Below are positions 51,701 through 59,690 of a stretch of DNA of 64,000 bases, in pieces (within the stretch, counting starts at the first letter, position 1; each line of letters opens with the position of its first letter). The stretch comes from Opisthocomus hoazin (Eukaryota > Chordata > Aves > Opisthocomiformes > Opisthocomidae). Both the position numbers and the translations under genes were made by a program. Location of the stretch: positions 64,515,397 to 64,579,396 of the forward strand of contig NC_134414.1 in NCBI RefSeq assembly GCF_030867145.1. Reading direction: 5' to 3'. Under the pieces are notes generated by a model. That model saw nothing but the letters and a program-made list of their open reading frames with translations, was not told where the DNA came from and made no database searches.

Positions 51701-53654
51701 TTCGGGGAGTACCATGGACCAGCAATCTAGATCCCACATGCATGGTCACAACAGTATTCTGCTCTCTGTCTTCTTTCCCAAATGTTCCACAGCATAAATG
51801 CTGCTGTCAAAAGGTAAGGCTTCTGTCAGTAAGGTGGAGTACCTTTAAGCCTCCTACTTATTTTTTGCTGTGCAGCATTGTATCTTTTGACTGTCAGGTT
51901 TCTGAAATACTATTTTTAAAGGGTACATAAATTATCACAACAAACAGAGGCTCAGAAAGATTTAACAGAGGTATCAGGTTTGCTTTTCTTGTAATTACAC
52001 CAATACACACAGTGGAAGTTGCTGGAAAAAAAAAAAAGCAAAGTTCTATGTGACATCAGCCACTACACACAAAGCTAGAGCATATTCAGTGCTTTGCAGG
52101 ACTACACTTGCACATACCACCCCCAAGCAAGCAACCGAAATATATCCAGGGGTAATTCTGTTGAGGTGACCAGTAAAGTCCAACCTTAACATTTTCCCTT
52201 CAATGTTTCAGCAATCATCAACCATGACAATCCTTGAGTATTCAGTCTATATCCTAATAACTTTGGAAATTACATCAATATTCTAAAGACTGAATGGAAA
52301 AAAGACAGTAAAAATGTTCCAGGCGAGGCAGAGTTAGGACACCTGGAGGCCACAAGTATCTTTCTAACAGTCAAAGGGCAAAGACAGAAGACAATTTAGA
52401 GAATAGCGTGGTTCCATGTAGAAATGCCACCTGCCAGTTAAAAGGCTTTTGGCTCACTTGCGTGGAGACATGAAGGCAAGAATCCTGCTGAAAAATACAT
52501 TCAGCCTACAAGCAACCTTTTTAATGTGTGGTTTCTCCTTTCATCCCTCTGACCGTGTCCCTCAGCACAACAATAAATATAATCGCCCTAGCAATGCAAC
52601 AGTAAACAAATAAAAAACCCAGATCCAATAACAATTCTGTGTCTGCTACCTCAGATAATTACTTCATTCCACTTAAAAAAATAATCACACCATGTTTTAA
52701 GAGAATTTCGTACGTTTTCCTTACAGAAACATTTGAAAAACACATCACTCTACAAACATCTACCCAAAAATAATGTCCTACATCAAGAAGTTTTCTGTAA
52801 TTCCTTCTCCCTCTTTTTCTAGCAAGGACAACAGGGTTCTTGCTGCAAAGAATTCTTCTGCTTCTGTTGCTTTATCTGTGTCAGTTACAGCTACAAATTG
52901 GATTTATTTATAAAGATATATGGCTATATAAAAGGTAAAAACCACAGATGTTGTGTTTCAGGTCGCCAATTTGGTCATCCAAAACAGAAAGTCTTCACTC
53001 AAGTAATGAAAAACAAGAGCACAACGAACATGAACAGTAACTATATCTGTTTGTATAGACAGATCCTTAAACAAGGGACAGAAGGAAGACAATCAGTATT
53101 AGAAATGCATAAACAATGTCCCTACTTCTAATTACACTCTTCACAAAAGCAAGAGGGTGGAGCTTTAAAAAATGCTCTCCTCCAGTTCTGTCTTTGTTCG
53201 TACGCCTTCAACGAGGTTTGTTGACCCGCTATCTTGACAATTACATTCAAAGCCAAGGCCAATGAACACGATATGCATTGTAACTACCACTGTAAATCTT
53301 TGAAATTTTTGCAAGAAATTAACAGATAAATGCAACCTGCTTACAAAAGATAAAATGAAGAATTCCAACAGATTGGCAGGGATACAATCAAGAGAAATCT
53401 ACTAGAATACTGCTTTTTGCCAACATTAACTAGTTTTCTGAACAGAGCAAAAAGGTGTGCATGCGACTAGCTATGGAGAATATCCATCTTTGCAGGCTTT
53501 AAAACTGCACCTGACAGATGCTGAGATCAAAATTCAGTCAATAGGAGGATTCTTACCAGTACTGTAATTCCTTGTTCTTTGCACAGCATGGCTATTGCAC
53601 CTAGGATAACACTCACCAGCACCCAGAATATAGAAAAATTATGTCCTTCCTTAT
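24553..53654 (-). CDS. TMTC4: TMTC4, gene model of 13 joined exons, 5' partial
   Basis: Transmembrane O-mannosyltransferase targeting cadherins 4, an ER membrane protein. TMTC1-4 are known to O-mannosylate cadherin extracellular domains in the ER lumen, and TMTC4 loss is linked to ER calcium stress and hearing loss. The 13 exons join in frame through GT-AG junctions to 545 residues plus a split first codon. In window numbering: a membrane segment and [12 protein letters not shown] (1-34), a segment with the [16 protein letters not shown] motif of DUF1736 (64-117), hydrophobic segments to about 257, then seven TPR repeats (about 285-520) and a stop. TMTC4 is chosen over TMTC1-3 on close agreement along the C-terminal half, from memory of the family. 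The N-terminal ~196 residues were not found and should lie to the right of the window. No frame break or missing splice site was seen. Confidence 0.96.
24705..25235 (-). other. TMTC4: TMTC4 last intron
   Basis: 531 bases with GT-AG ends (gtaagagc ... ttccag). It contains a 22-base homopolymer. Confidence 0.93.
25153..25174. repeat. T22 homopolymer (A22 on the TMTC4 sense strand)
   Basis: An uninterrupted run of 22 T, beginning about 60 bases downstream of the TMTC4 donor at 25,235 in the sense direction. No retroposed sequence was recognised beside it. Confidence 0.9.
25236..25305 (-). CDS. TMTC4: TMTC4 exon (TPR 6-7)
   Basis: Acceptor attattcag, donor gtaagagc. 70 bases in phase 0 at its start, 23 codons plus one base. 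It encodes [15 protein letters not shown] and SYHGNL, the end of TPR 6 and start of TPR 7. The trailing G joins CT of the last exon to make Ala. Confidence 0.96.
26840..26999 (+). mobile_element. CR1 LINE, outermost copy of the nest, left piece
   Basis: Plus-strand words (aacgttttggatgatgcgac, then gctattcagagggacctgga) match the reverse-transcriptase FADD-to-QRDLDR region seen intact at 57,690-57,800, with a deletion. It breaks off at ctagcaggaatc. The element picks up again at about 28,688. Confidence 0.75.
27000..27481 (-). mobile_element. CR1 LINE, middle copy of the nest, 3' piece
   Basis: The 3' terminus at about 27,000 (ggttgaggttggaatggacc) faces left. The piece runs in order through the ORF2 end to gtgcggcctcattagtgg and stops at about 27,481, where the innermost copy starts. 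Its continuation is at 28,408-28,690. Confidence 0.9.
27482..28407 (-). mobile_element. CR1 LINE, innermost copy of the nest
   Basis: The 3' terminus tagaatcataggttgtaaaa faces left and abuts the interrupted middle copy. Frames 27,556-27,936 and 27,946-28,593 (first part) carry ORF2 sequence: [29 protein letters not shown] and [16 protein letters not shown]. It is 926 bases, 5'-truncated just upstream of the FADDT motif ([12 protein letters not shown] replaced by S). It is the least decayed of the nest. Confidence 0.93.
28408..28690 (-). mobile_element. CR1 LINE, middle copy of the nest, 5' piece
   Basis: Repeats, in diverged form, the same ORF2 region already present at 28,150-28,400, so it must belong to another element: the one ending at 27,481. 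Roughly 150 bases of that element are missing between the two pieces. It contains the minus-strand FADD-region segment. Confidence 0.86.
28688..29145 (+). mobile_element. CR1 LINE, outermost copy of the nest, middle piece
   Basis: Starts at cagaaatctcatgaagt, where the left piece stopped at caggaatc. It then follows the plus-strand ORF2 order (gcaaaagtacaggctggg, gaccacatctggagtatg, aaagacatggacatac). It is old and full of small indels. Confidence 0.75.
29146..29206 (-). mobile_element. CR1 3' tail only, inserted in the outermost copy
   Basis: About 60 bases (agtttgggttggaagtgacc, ttcaaaggtcatttagtcc) in minus orientation form a CR1 3' terminus with no body. Plus-oriented CR1 sequence lies on both sides. 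Confidence 0.7.
29207..29460 (+). mobile_element. CR1 LINE, outermost copy of the nest, 3' piece
   Basis: Resumes the plus-strand element (atggagacagacttttctcc, then the stretch for [12 protein letters not shown] in frame 29,248-29,508) and runs to the 3' end near 29,460. Confidence 0.72.
32112..32168 (+). mobile_element. CR1 3' terminus, orphan
   Basis: About 55 bases (gttggaactagatgatctat, aaggtccttttcaaccc, accattccacgattta) match the last part of a CR1 3' UTR, with no body upstream. Confidence 0.7.
32806..32918 (-). CDS. TMTC4: TMTC4 exon (TPR 5-6)
   Basis: Acceptor gggctcccag, donor gtaggtaa. 113 bases: two finish the split Gly codon, then 37 codons. It encodes [17 protein letters not shown] (TPR 5 helix B) and [17 protein letters not shown] (TPR 6 helix A). 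Confidence 0.96.
32919..33408 (-). other. TMTC4: TMTC4 intron
   Basis: 490 bases with GT-AG ends; nothing else recognised. Confidence 0.92.
33409..33523 (-). CDS. TMTC4: TMTC4 exon (TPR 4-5)
   Basis: Acceptor tctttttag, donor gtatgagc. 115 bases, 38 codons plus one base. It encodes [19 protein letters not shown] (TPR 4) and [15 protein letters not shown] (TPR 5 helix A). Confidence 0.96.
33524..34178 (-). other. TMTC4: TMTC4 intron
   Basis: 655 bases with GT-AG ends; a short (AC)n near 34,130-34,142, otherwise nothing recognised. Confidence 0.92.
34179..34320 (-). CDS. TMTC4: TMTC4 exon (TPR 3-4)
   Basis: Acceptor atttgcccag, donor gtaagtgc. 142 bases: one completes the split Gln codon, then 47 codons. 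It encodes [17 protein letters not shown] and [16 protein letters not shown] (TPR 3), then [11 protein letters not shown] (start of TPR 4). A pyrimidine-rich stretch on the minus strand (34,330-34,375) precedes the acceptor. Confidence 0.97.
34321..34458 (-). other. TMTC4: TMTC4 short intron
   Basis: 138 bases with GT-AG ends (gtatgttt ... gcccag) and a strong polypyrimidine tract on the sense strand. Confidence 0.93.
34459..34566 (-). CDS. TMTC4: TMTC4 exon (TPR 1-3)
   Basis: Acceptor aattttag, donor gtatgttt. 108 bases: one completes the split Arg codon, 35 codons, and two start the split Gln codon. It encodes [18 protein letters not shown] and [14 protein letters not shown], that is TPR 2 with the end of TPR 1. 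Confidence 0.97.
34567..34739 (-). other. TMTC4: TMTC4 short intron
   Basis: 173 bases with GT-AG ends (gtatttgg ... ttttag). Confidence 0.93.
34740..34819 (-). CDS. TMTC4: TMTC4 exon (TPR 1)
   Basis: Acceptor gtgttttcag, donor gtatttgg (weak). 80 bases, 26 codons plus two. It encodes [15 protein letters not shown] and [10 protein letters not shown], the first full TPR. The long intron upstream separates the TPR exons from the membrane part of the gene. Confidence 0.97.
35778..35793. repeat. T16 homopolymer
   Basis: An uninterrupted T run inside a TMTC4 intron. Confidence 0.85.
37939..38494 (-). mobile_element. Solo LTR of an avian endogenous retrovirus, minus strand
   Basis: Read on the minus strand it begins TGTCCTGGTTTC and ends near the TG at 37,939 with a run complementary to cacagtttaacccc. 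In between, in sense order, are a GC/CT-rich promoter part, a decayed TATA region near 38,222, an ATTAAA poly(A) signal (complement at 38,071-38,076) and a pyrimidine tract. No internal retroviral genes flank it. The layout matches an LTR type I recall from many bird genomes; the family name is not given because I cannot check it. No clear target-site duplication was found. Confidence 0.8.
43397..43528 (-). CDS. TMTC4: TMTC4 exon (last membrane segment to TPR start)
   Basis: Acceptor ctttccttaag, donor gtaagtca. 132 bases, 44 codons, phase 0 on both sides. It encodes the hydrophobic segment [15 protein letters not shown], the loop [11 protein letters not shown], and SVCPLNAK that leads into TPR 1. 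Confidence 0.96.
43529..43612 (-). other. TMTC4: TMTC4 84-base intron
   Basis: The shortest intron in the model, with GT-AG ends. Its donor gtactatt is weak, so definition probably depends on exon context and the short length. Confidence 0.92.
43613..43784 (-). CDS. TMTC4: TMTC4 exon (membrane segments)
   Basis: Acceptor cttgtttgcag, donor gtactatt. 172 bases: one completes the split Arg codon, then 57 codons. It encodes [20 protein letters not shown], then [15 protein letters not shown] and a basic end KQAKKK. The [13 protein letters not shown] motif is characteristic of TMTC proteins. Confidence 0.97.
43785..45478 (-). other. TMTC4: TMTC4 intron
   Basis: 1,694 bases with GT-AG ends; nothing further recognised. 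Confidence 0.9.
45479..45681 (-). CDS. TMTC4: TMTC4 exon (DUF1736 to next membrane segments)
   Basis: Acceptor tttgactgacag, donor gtaagaga. 203 bases, 67 codons plus two. It encodes [34 protein letters not shown] and the hydrophobic [19 protein letters not shown]. The [13 protein letters not shown] and FDWSMGCIP words are hallmark TMTC sequences. Confidence 0.97.
45682..46442 (-). other. TMTC4: TMTC4 intron
   Basis: 761 bases with GT-AG ends. Overlapping open frames on both strands (45,849-46,328) have no family signal. Confidence 0.9.
46443..46604 (-). CDS. TMTC4: TMTC4 exon (DUF1736 core)
   Basis: Acceptor tttcctgtag, donor gtaagtta. 162 bases, 54 codons in phase 0. It encodes a hydrophobic segment around [18 protein letters not shown], then the signature [20 protein letters not shown], the centre of the TMTC DUF1736 domain. 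Confidence 0.97.
48909..50270 (-). mobile_element. CR1 LINE, 1.36 kb, reverse transcriptase region to 3' end
   Basis: The 3' terminus cacagaatcatagaatgg is at 48,909, reading leftward. Minus-strand frames give [18 protein letters not shown] (palm motif A, frame 49,977-50,225), [20 protein letters not shown] and [15 protein letters not shown] (frame 49,537-49,977), then [20 protein letters not shown] (frame 49,012-49,296). The second catalytic Asp of FADD is Gly (codon GGC at 49,783-49,785), so this copy cannot be active. It differs in its 3' part from the copies at 19.4 and 27.5 kb, pointing to another subfamily. Confidence 0.94.
51015..51030. repeat. (CT)n microsatellite
   Basis: About eight CT units in a TMTC4 intron. 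Confidence 0.75.
51369..51461 (-). CDS. TMTC4: TMTC4 exon
   Basis: Acceptor aggttgcttag-like (gttgcttag), donor gtgagttc. 93 bases, 31 codons in phase 0. It encodes [20 protein letters not shown] and LHKDKSLE, the loop that follows the KEQGITV motif and leads into the DUF1736 segment. Confidence 0.95.
51462..53556 (-). other. TMTC4: TMTC4 intron
   Basis: 2,095 bases with GT-AG ends (gtaagaat ... gcttag). No repeat or other gene recognised. Confidence 0.9.
53557..53654 (-). CDS. TMTC4: TMTC4 first exon visible in the window
   Basis: Acceptor ttattttgacag, donor gtaagaat. 98 bases: two complete a codon begun in an exon not found here, then 32 codons. It encodes [10 protein letters not shown], the membrane segment [13 protein letters not shown], and CKEQGITVL, a motif conserved across TMTC proteins. 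The previous exon must end with one base of a split codon. Confidence 0.96.
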
Positions 53655-56600
53655 CTGTCAAAATAAAGCATGCCATAACATCAGGTTTATACATTTAAAG
53701 GTAAAGTTAGAAATCTAAATTAAAATCAGAATTTTCAAAACATACAGCGTTTAATCTCACAATCTTTTCTATCAGTCAAGATCTGGATACACAGACTTAA
53801 AAAGCACAGGGCACCTCCTGCAATATGCTGGCATTTGTCCCTTTATTGCAGTCATTTTCTGTTCTCAGAGACGTGAGAAATCTCCCTGTTTGCTAGATGT
53901 TTTAGCCAGACTAATTAGAATGGCAGCAGCTTGACATAGTTTCAACAATACATCATCTGCAAAGGTTAATTCCCAATACTTAGACACATTTATCATCCTT
54001 AGCTAGAGCTCTGTCATTACTGGCTGCTCTCTTCCAAGCTACCACAAGAACAAGAAATTCTTTCTAATGGTTACACATGAAGTGTCACACACGCAAACTG
54101 GTTTAACTGCAGTCTAATCTACAAAGGCACAACGAGCTGCTTCTCCAGGGCTGCTGCATTTAGTGAGTACCTCATGTCATTTCATTAACACGGCAATGGA
54201 ATGCCATGGAGCGCAAAAATTTCAGCATCTGAGCAGAGCAGCAGTTAGTTCTTGCACTCAGGAAGCAGTTTTACAGCAGGGTGAGAAACTCTGGGGTTAA
54301 GAGATCAAGAGTAACTAGAGCTTCTACTCAAAGAACAAGTCTTTAAAGACTGCACCATGTAGCTTATTCTGGGTACTACAAGCAGGCATTTCTGAGATTA
54401 ATATAACAATAAGTCCTACTTCAGCCACGGTACTATCACACATAGCGTACATGGGTACTTCACATAAAAACATATCTGTCACAACCCCTACTCCACAGGT
54501 GCAAACAACAGAGGGAAGCACTCACCTCCTTCAGAAGCAGCTTCTTGATTCAAGCAACATGGGCTCTATAGGCATCACAATCTTTGACTTAGCACGTTCA
54601 ACTTTGTTTTTTCACTCTATTTTCATTGACTGAATCCCTTTCTTACTTTCCTTGATCTCTAGACCAGTTCTTTCCTACTGCTAATGCAGGTTTGACCCTC
54701 AGTACTTAAACAGAACTGCAGTAACGGTCTAGGGAAAGGGTAAATGGCAGAATTAAGATTAATTTCACCAGAAGGAGTAGGAATCTACACCTGAGCTAGC
54801 ACACTAGGCTTCCTTTCCAGCAGGCTGAGAGAAGGGGACACCTTTAGGCATTAAGTTACCTAATTAAACGCAGCTGTCCACCTTTCAGAGAAGTAGCTCG
54901 CTCTCTTCACTGTTTATATGGGGAAACTAGTATCCTAGCTCAGATGTTGGGTCAGATACAAAACATAACAAGTGTGAAATGGATCTGCTGACATTGGCTT
55001 CCTCTCTCATTTTGAAGCAGACTACTTCTTTTGTGGGAGAGAGTGGAAGTTTTCACAAAAATACGTGGAAGAACAGGTTTTGAAGTTGCTTCTAGCACTC
55101 CTTTCTTACTTAAGACTTAAAGCTTCAACAGACTGAATATTAAGACGTTTGAGATTCATCACTGCAATACCTAGTAGGCATTTGTTCCTTCTCCCTCCAC
55201 TCCTCACAGGCAAGGTAAGACTTAACATCAGAGGTGCAGATGTTACAAAGTTAAAAGAAAGAAAGCCTTCTGAAGGAACAAAGTCATACACATCTCAACA
55301 ACACCAAAATAAAACATGGAAATACAAAATACATAATGACTAAACTAAAGAAACAGTGCAACTGAAAAAAAAAAAACCAAAACCCCGCAATAAGGAAACT
55401 CCAACTCACATCAGTTATTCAGAAGAACAACTGAGGGTTGCCACTCATGGAGGAAGGGGCTTCAAAATTCATTCTAAGCACATTGCTAAGAATAAAAGGA
55501 ATCTATCCTAAATACATCTCTTGGAGGAGCTCTTCAACTTTTCAGACTCTGCAATACAACAGACTGTTCAGCTGTTTCTTGAAATTCAGTTTTGGTTTGG
55601 TATTTTTTTTGTGTGTATTTTTTTTTCTTCTTCTTCAAGTAAAATAGCTGACAGAATGCGAAGATGGAAAGCAAAGTAATTGACTGTGTTCACACAATGA
55701 CAATCAGTCATTCTTAGTACGTGGAAAAGGGAGAACCGTGAACAAAGCCAACGGACTTTACTGAGTTTACTGAAGTGTACTTTCTTCAGCAGAGAGCTTT
55801 CTTCTTCCCAGAATCAAATTCTGGTGGAAAGAAGTCAGGACAACTAAGCACTTCTCAGAGAAGCAGTATTCAGTATACATATACACACTATCTTAACACG
55901 GAAGATAGTGGGAAGCATATATAGTAAGAGACCAGCTGGCGATTCACAAATGCTTTCATGATTTGAAATGGAGTAATAGCAAAAAAGCAACTAGGTCAAA
56001 TTATCAAGGACAAGTGTAACAGCAGCGCTCTCATACAGAAACAAACTCTGAAAGCTCACATCACAAAATGAGACAAGGTAATGTTTGTAAAGAACAAACC
56101 CCACAATTCCACAGATATATTAGTAAGAAGATCAGCAAGGCCAAAGTTATTACAATATTCAATGGGAAAGAAAATGGACAATGCCAAGAAAACAGAAGAG
56201 TTCTGGGCCTTTTTGCTCCATTTTTTTTTTTAACAAAGAGGTCAGCTGCCATCAGCTGGCAAGCACACCAGCAGAAAGGGAGCAAGAACAAAAGCAAAAA
56301 TAGCGAACTGCAAGACACAGAACTTATTGTGAAGTTAATTTGCTTTAAATCACAGCGACTGATTAATTTTACTCCAGCAGGTCCTATACTACCCACAGTA
56401 ATCTCAACTGTTATCTCTCTGAAATGATGAAAAACACGTGAGAATCCAAAAGCTTGAAATTAACAAAAACAATGCCTACATGCCTACTTTCAAAGAGGAA
56501 GAGAGGTACAAAAGGATAAGCTAAAGAAAAAAAGCTGGTTGAAACTACCCAGGAAAAAACACACTTAAGATGATAAAATATTTTCTAGGTGACCCTCTAA

Positions 56601-57088
56601 AACATAGAAGGATATGATTAATTGTTTGCCAAAGACAAGTTTTAGCATTTATATCAAACTAATTATAGTTTCTGACTTGGACAGAAAAAAACAAAGGCCT
56701 TCTTGATGAAAACAAACCTGTCAGCGTCCTACACCTTGCCTTCACAAAAGCATGAGAATATCACTGGACAGTGCGAAATACACCAGAAAAAATATGGGCT
56801 GCATGAAATTATTATTTTTATTCCTGCAATGGCCAGGAAGTATATTAAGCAGAAGTCAGAATTCCATTGACAAACTGGAGAAATGGCCTAGTGAAAAAAC
56901 CTGATAATCGACTGCCATTCAATAGGCACACATCCAAAGTTGTACAGAAGCAGATGTATCTTCTTGTGAACATCCCAAGACTCCTTATGCCAGAAATGTC
57001 TCAGCACATCAAGTGTAGCCAAGCTTAAGTACGGACTCTCAAAGACAGTAAAAGCACCCAGCAGAAGAGAAATAATGAAGGACTCATG

Positions 57089-57122
57089 ATGAGGATCTTA
57101 TGGGAGACAGTGTCAAAGGCCT
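57089..57122 (-). repeat. Inverted CR1 piece at the 5' end of a plus-strand CR1
   Basis: 34 bases are the reverse complement of the element's own stretch at 57,477-57,508, with one mismatch and a 2-base gap. It abuts the 5' end of the plus-strand copy directly. Confidence 0.85.
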
Positions 57123-58592
57123 GGACTTGTCATTGCTGAGCCACTCTCCATCATCTCTGACAGGGCCTGGAGGACAGGAGAGGTGCCCGAGGACTGGAGA
57201 AAAGCCATGTCACTCCAATCTTCAAAAAGGGCAAGAAGGAGGACCCAGCGAACTACAGGCTTCTCAGCTGCACCTCCATCCCAGGAGAGATGATGGAGCA
57301 ACTCATTCTGGAGGTCATCATTAAGCAAGTGGAGGAAAAGAAGGTTATCAGGAGTAGTCAACATGGATTCATCAAGGGGAAATCATGCTTGACCAATCTG
57401 ATAGCTTTCTACGATGGCATGACTAGCTGGGTAGATGAGGGGAGAGCCGTGGATGTTGTATACCTCAACTTCAGCAAGGCTTGACACTGTCTCCCATAAC
57501 ATCCTCATAGGCAAGCTCAGGAAGTGTGGGCTGGGTGAGTGGTTGGTGAGGTGGATTGAGAACTGGCTGAATGGCAGAACTCAGAGGGTTGTCATCAGCG
57601 GCGCTGAGTCTAGTTAGAGGCCTGTAACTAGTGGTGTCCCCCAGGGGTCAGCACTGGGCCCAGCCTTCAACTTTTTCATCAATGACTTGTATGAAGAGAT
57701 AGAGTGTACCCTCAGCAAGTTTGCTGATGACACAAAACTGGGAGGAGTGGTGGATACACTGGAAGGCTGTGCTGCCATTCAGCGAGACCTGGACAGGCTG
57801 GACAGTTGGGCAGAGAGGAACCTGATGAGGTTCAGCAAGGCCAAGTGCAGGGCCCTGCACCTGGGGAGGAACAACCTCATGCATCAGTACAGGCTTGGGA
57901 CGGATCTGCTGGAGAGCAGCTCTGCAGAGAGGGACCTGGGTGTCCTGGTGGATGACAGGTTGACCATGAGCCAGCAGTGTGCCCTGGCTGCCAAAAAGGC
58001 CAATGGCATCCTGGGGTGCATTAGGAAGAGTGTGGCCAGTAGGTCGAGGGAGGTTCTCCTCCCCCTCTACTCTGCTCTAGTGAGGCCTCATCTGGAGTAC
58101 TGTGTCCAGTTCTGGGCTCCCCAGTTCAAGAAAGATGAGGAGCTACTGGAGAGAGTCCAGCGGAGGGCTACAAGGATGACGAGGGGACTGGAGCACCTCT
58201 CCAATGAGGAAAGGCTAAGAGAGCTGAGCTTGTTTAGCCTGGAGAAAGCCGAGAGGGGACCTAATATATACTTACAAATATCTGAAGAGTGGGTGTCAGG
58301 AGGATGGGGACAGACTCTTTTCAGTGGTGCCCAGTGACAGGACAAGGGGCAACGGGCACAATCTGAAGCATAGGAAGTTCCAGCTGAATGTGAGGAAGAA
58401 CTTCACTCTGAGGGTGACGGAGCACTGGAACAGGTTGCCCAGGGTGGTTGTGGATTCTCCTGCTCTGGAGATATTCAAGACCCGCCTGGACAAGGTCCTG
58501 TGCAGCCTGCTGTAGGTGACCCTGCTTCGGCAGGGAGGCTGGACCAGATGATCCACAGAAGTCCCTTCTGACCCCTAATATTCTGTGATTCT
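57123..58592 (+). mobile_element. CR1 LINE, 1.47 kb, best preserved copy in the window
   Basis: Encodes, across three frames, the reverse transcriptase from the thumb-side finger region onward: QHGFIKGKSCLTNLIAFYD, VVYLNFSKA then DTVSHNIL (motif A, with D replaced by N), a [17 protein letters not shown] palm motif with intact FADD (frame 57,687-58,337), [10 protein letters not shown] and [15 protein letters not shown]. The C-terminal frame 58,324-58,515 ends before a 3' UTR that finishes with ttctgtgattctt near 58,592. A 2-base deletion at 57,480/57,481 breaks the frame in motif A. Dead, but relatively young. Confidence 0.95.
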
Positions 58593-59690
58593 TTGACACA
58601 ATCTCCCATAACATCCTCATAGAGAAGCTGTTGATGTACAGGCTGGACGTGCAGACAGTGAGGTGGATTAGAAAACTGGCGGAATGGCCAGGCCCAAAGG
58701 GTGGTGATCAGTGGCACAAAGTCTAATTGGAGGCCAGTAACTACCAGTGTACCCCAGGGATCAATACTGGGTCCAGTCCTGCTCAACATCTCCATTAATG
58801 ACATCATGACCGTCTGGCACATCAGCCACTCCTCCCAGTTTCGTGTCATCTGCAAACTTGCTGAGGGTACACTCTGCCTCAACATGCCATCCAGAGGGAC
58901 CTCGACAGGCTGGAGACATGGGCTGGTGGGAACCTCATAAAAGTTCAACAAGGAGAAAAATCCTGCAGCTGGGAAGAGAACAGTGCCAGGCACCAGTACA
59001 TGCTGAACAGGTCACCCAGCTGGAAAGCAGCTTGGCAGAAAAGCATCTGGGAGTCCTGGTGGACACCAAGTTGAACGTGAGCCAGCAGTGTGCCCTTGGA
59101 GGAAAGAGGGCTAATGGTATCCTGGGCTGCTTTAGACAAAATATTGCCTGCAAGCCAAGGGAGAGGATCCTTCTCCTCTACTCTGCACTTAGGAGGCCAC
59201 ACATGTGTCCAGTTCTGGGCTCCCCAGTATAAAAGAGCCATGGACATACTGGATTGAGTCCAATGAAGGGCCAGTAAGATGATGAAGGGACTGGAGTGTG
59301 TCTCTTGTGAGGAAAGGCCAGCCTGGATAAGAGATGGCTTAGGGGGATCTCATCAATGTACATAAATACCTGAAGTCAGGGTACAAAGAGGATCGAGCCA
59401 AAGTCTTCTCAGTGGTGTCCAGTGATAGGACCACAGGCAGTGGGCACAAACTGAAAGACAGGAGGCTCCCTCTGAACCTCTGATCAGGAAACACTTTTTT
59501 ACTGTGAGGGTGATCGAGCACCAGCACAGGTTACCCAGAGAGGTTGTGAAGCCTCCATCCTTGGACATATTCAAACGCAGTCTGGACAGAGTCCTGGCCA
59601 ACTGTCTCTAGGTGATCCTGCTTGAGCAGGTCAGCTCAGGTAACCTCCAAAGGTGCCTTCCAACCTCAACCATTCTGTGATTCTGTGATC
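58593..59690 (+). mobile_element. CR1 LINE, second copy in head-to-tail array
   Basis: Begins abruptly at the motif-A region (tttgacacaatctcccataa), directly after the 3' end of the previous copy. It continues to a 3' terminus with two ATTCTGTG repeats near 59,669-59,686. Frame 58,843-59,232 holds LNVSQQCALGGKRANGILGC. An internal piece is inverted (58,803-58,886). It is more diverged than its left neighbour. Confidence 0.93.
58803..58886 (-). repeat. In-place inverted segment inside a CR1
   Basis: The flanks (attaatgac on the left, atccagagggacctcgac on the right) are in plus orientation. This ~84-base piece reads as CR1 only on the minus strand, where it covers the FADD codons (compare 57,690-57,772 read forward). 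Confidence 0.88.

Noticed and set aside
54530..54575. Possible extra TMTC4 exon with donor gtgagtgc, phase matching the 53,557-53,654 exon
   Set aside because: It would give about 13 residues after a mediocre acceptor, has a stop just upstream, and does not resemble the family sequence expected before the KEG residues.
56061..56427. Paired open frames of 111 and 119 codons on opposite strands
   Set aside because: No TMTC4-like or other domain; hydrophobic on one strand and polar on the other, as expected from mirror coding of AT-rich DNA.
57687..58337. 216-codon frame considered as a functional reverse transcriptase gene
   Set aside because: It is only part of a CR1 ORF2 with an upstream 2-base deletion, motif-A D-to-N change, and no endonuclease region; a dead copy.
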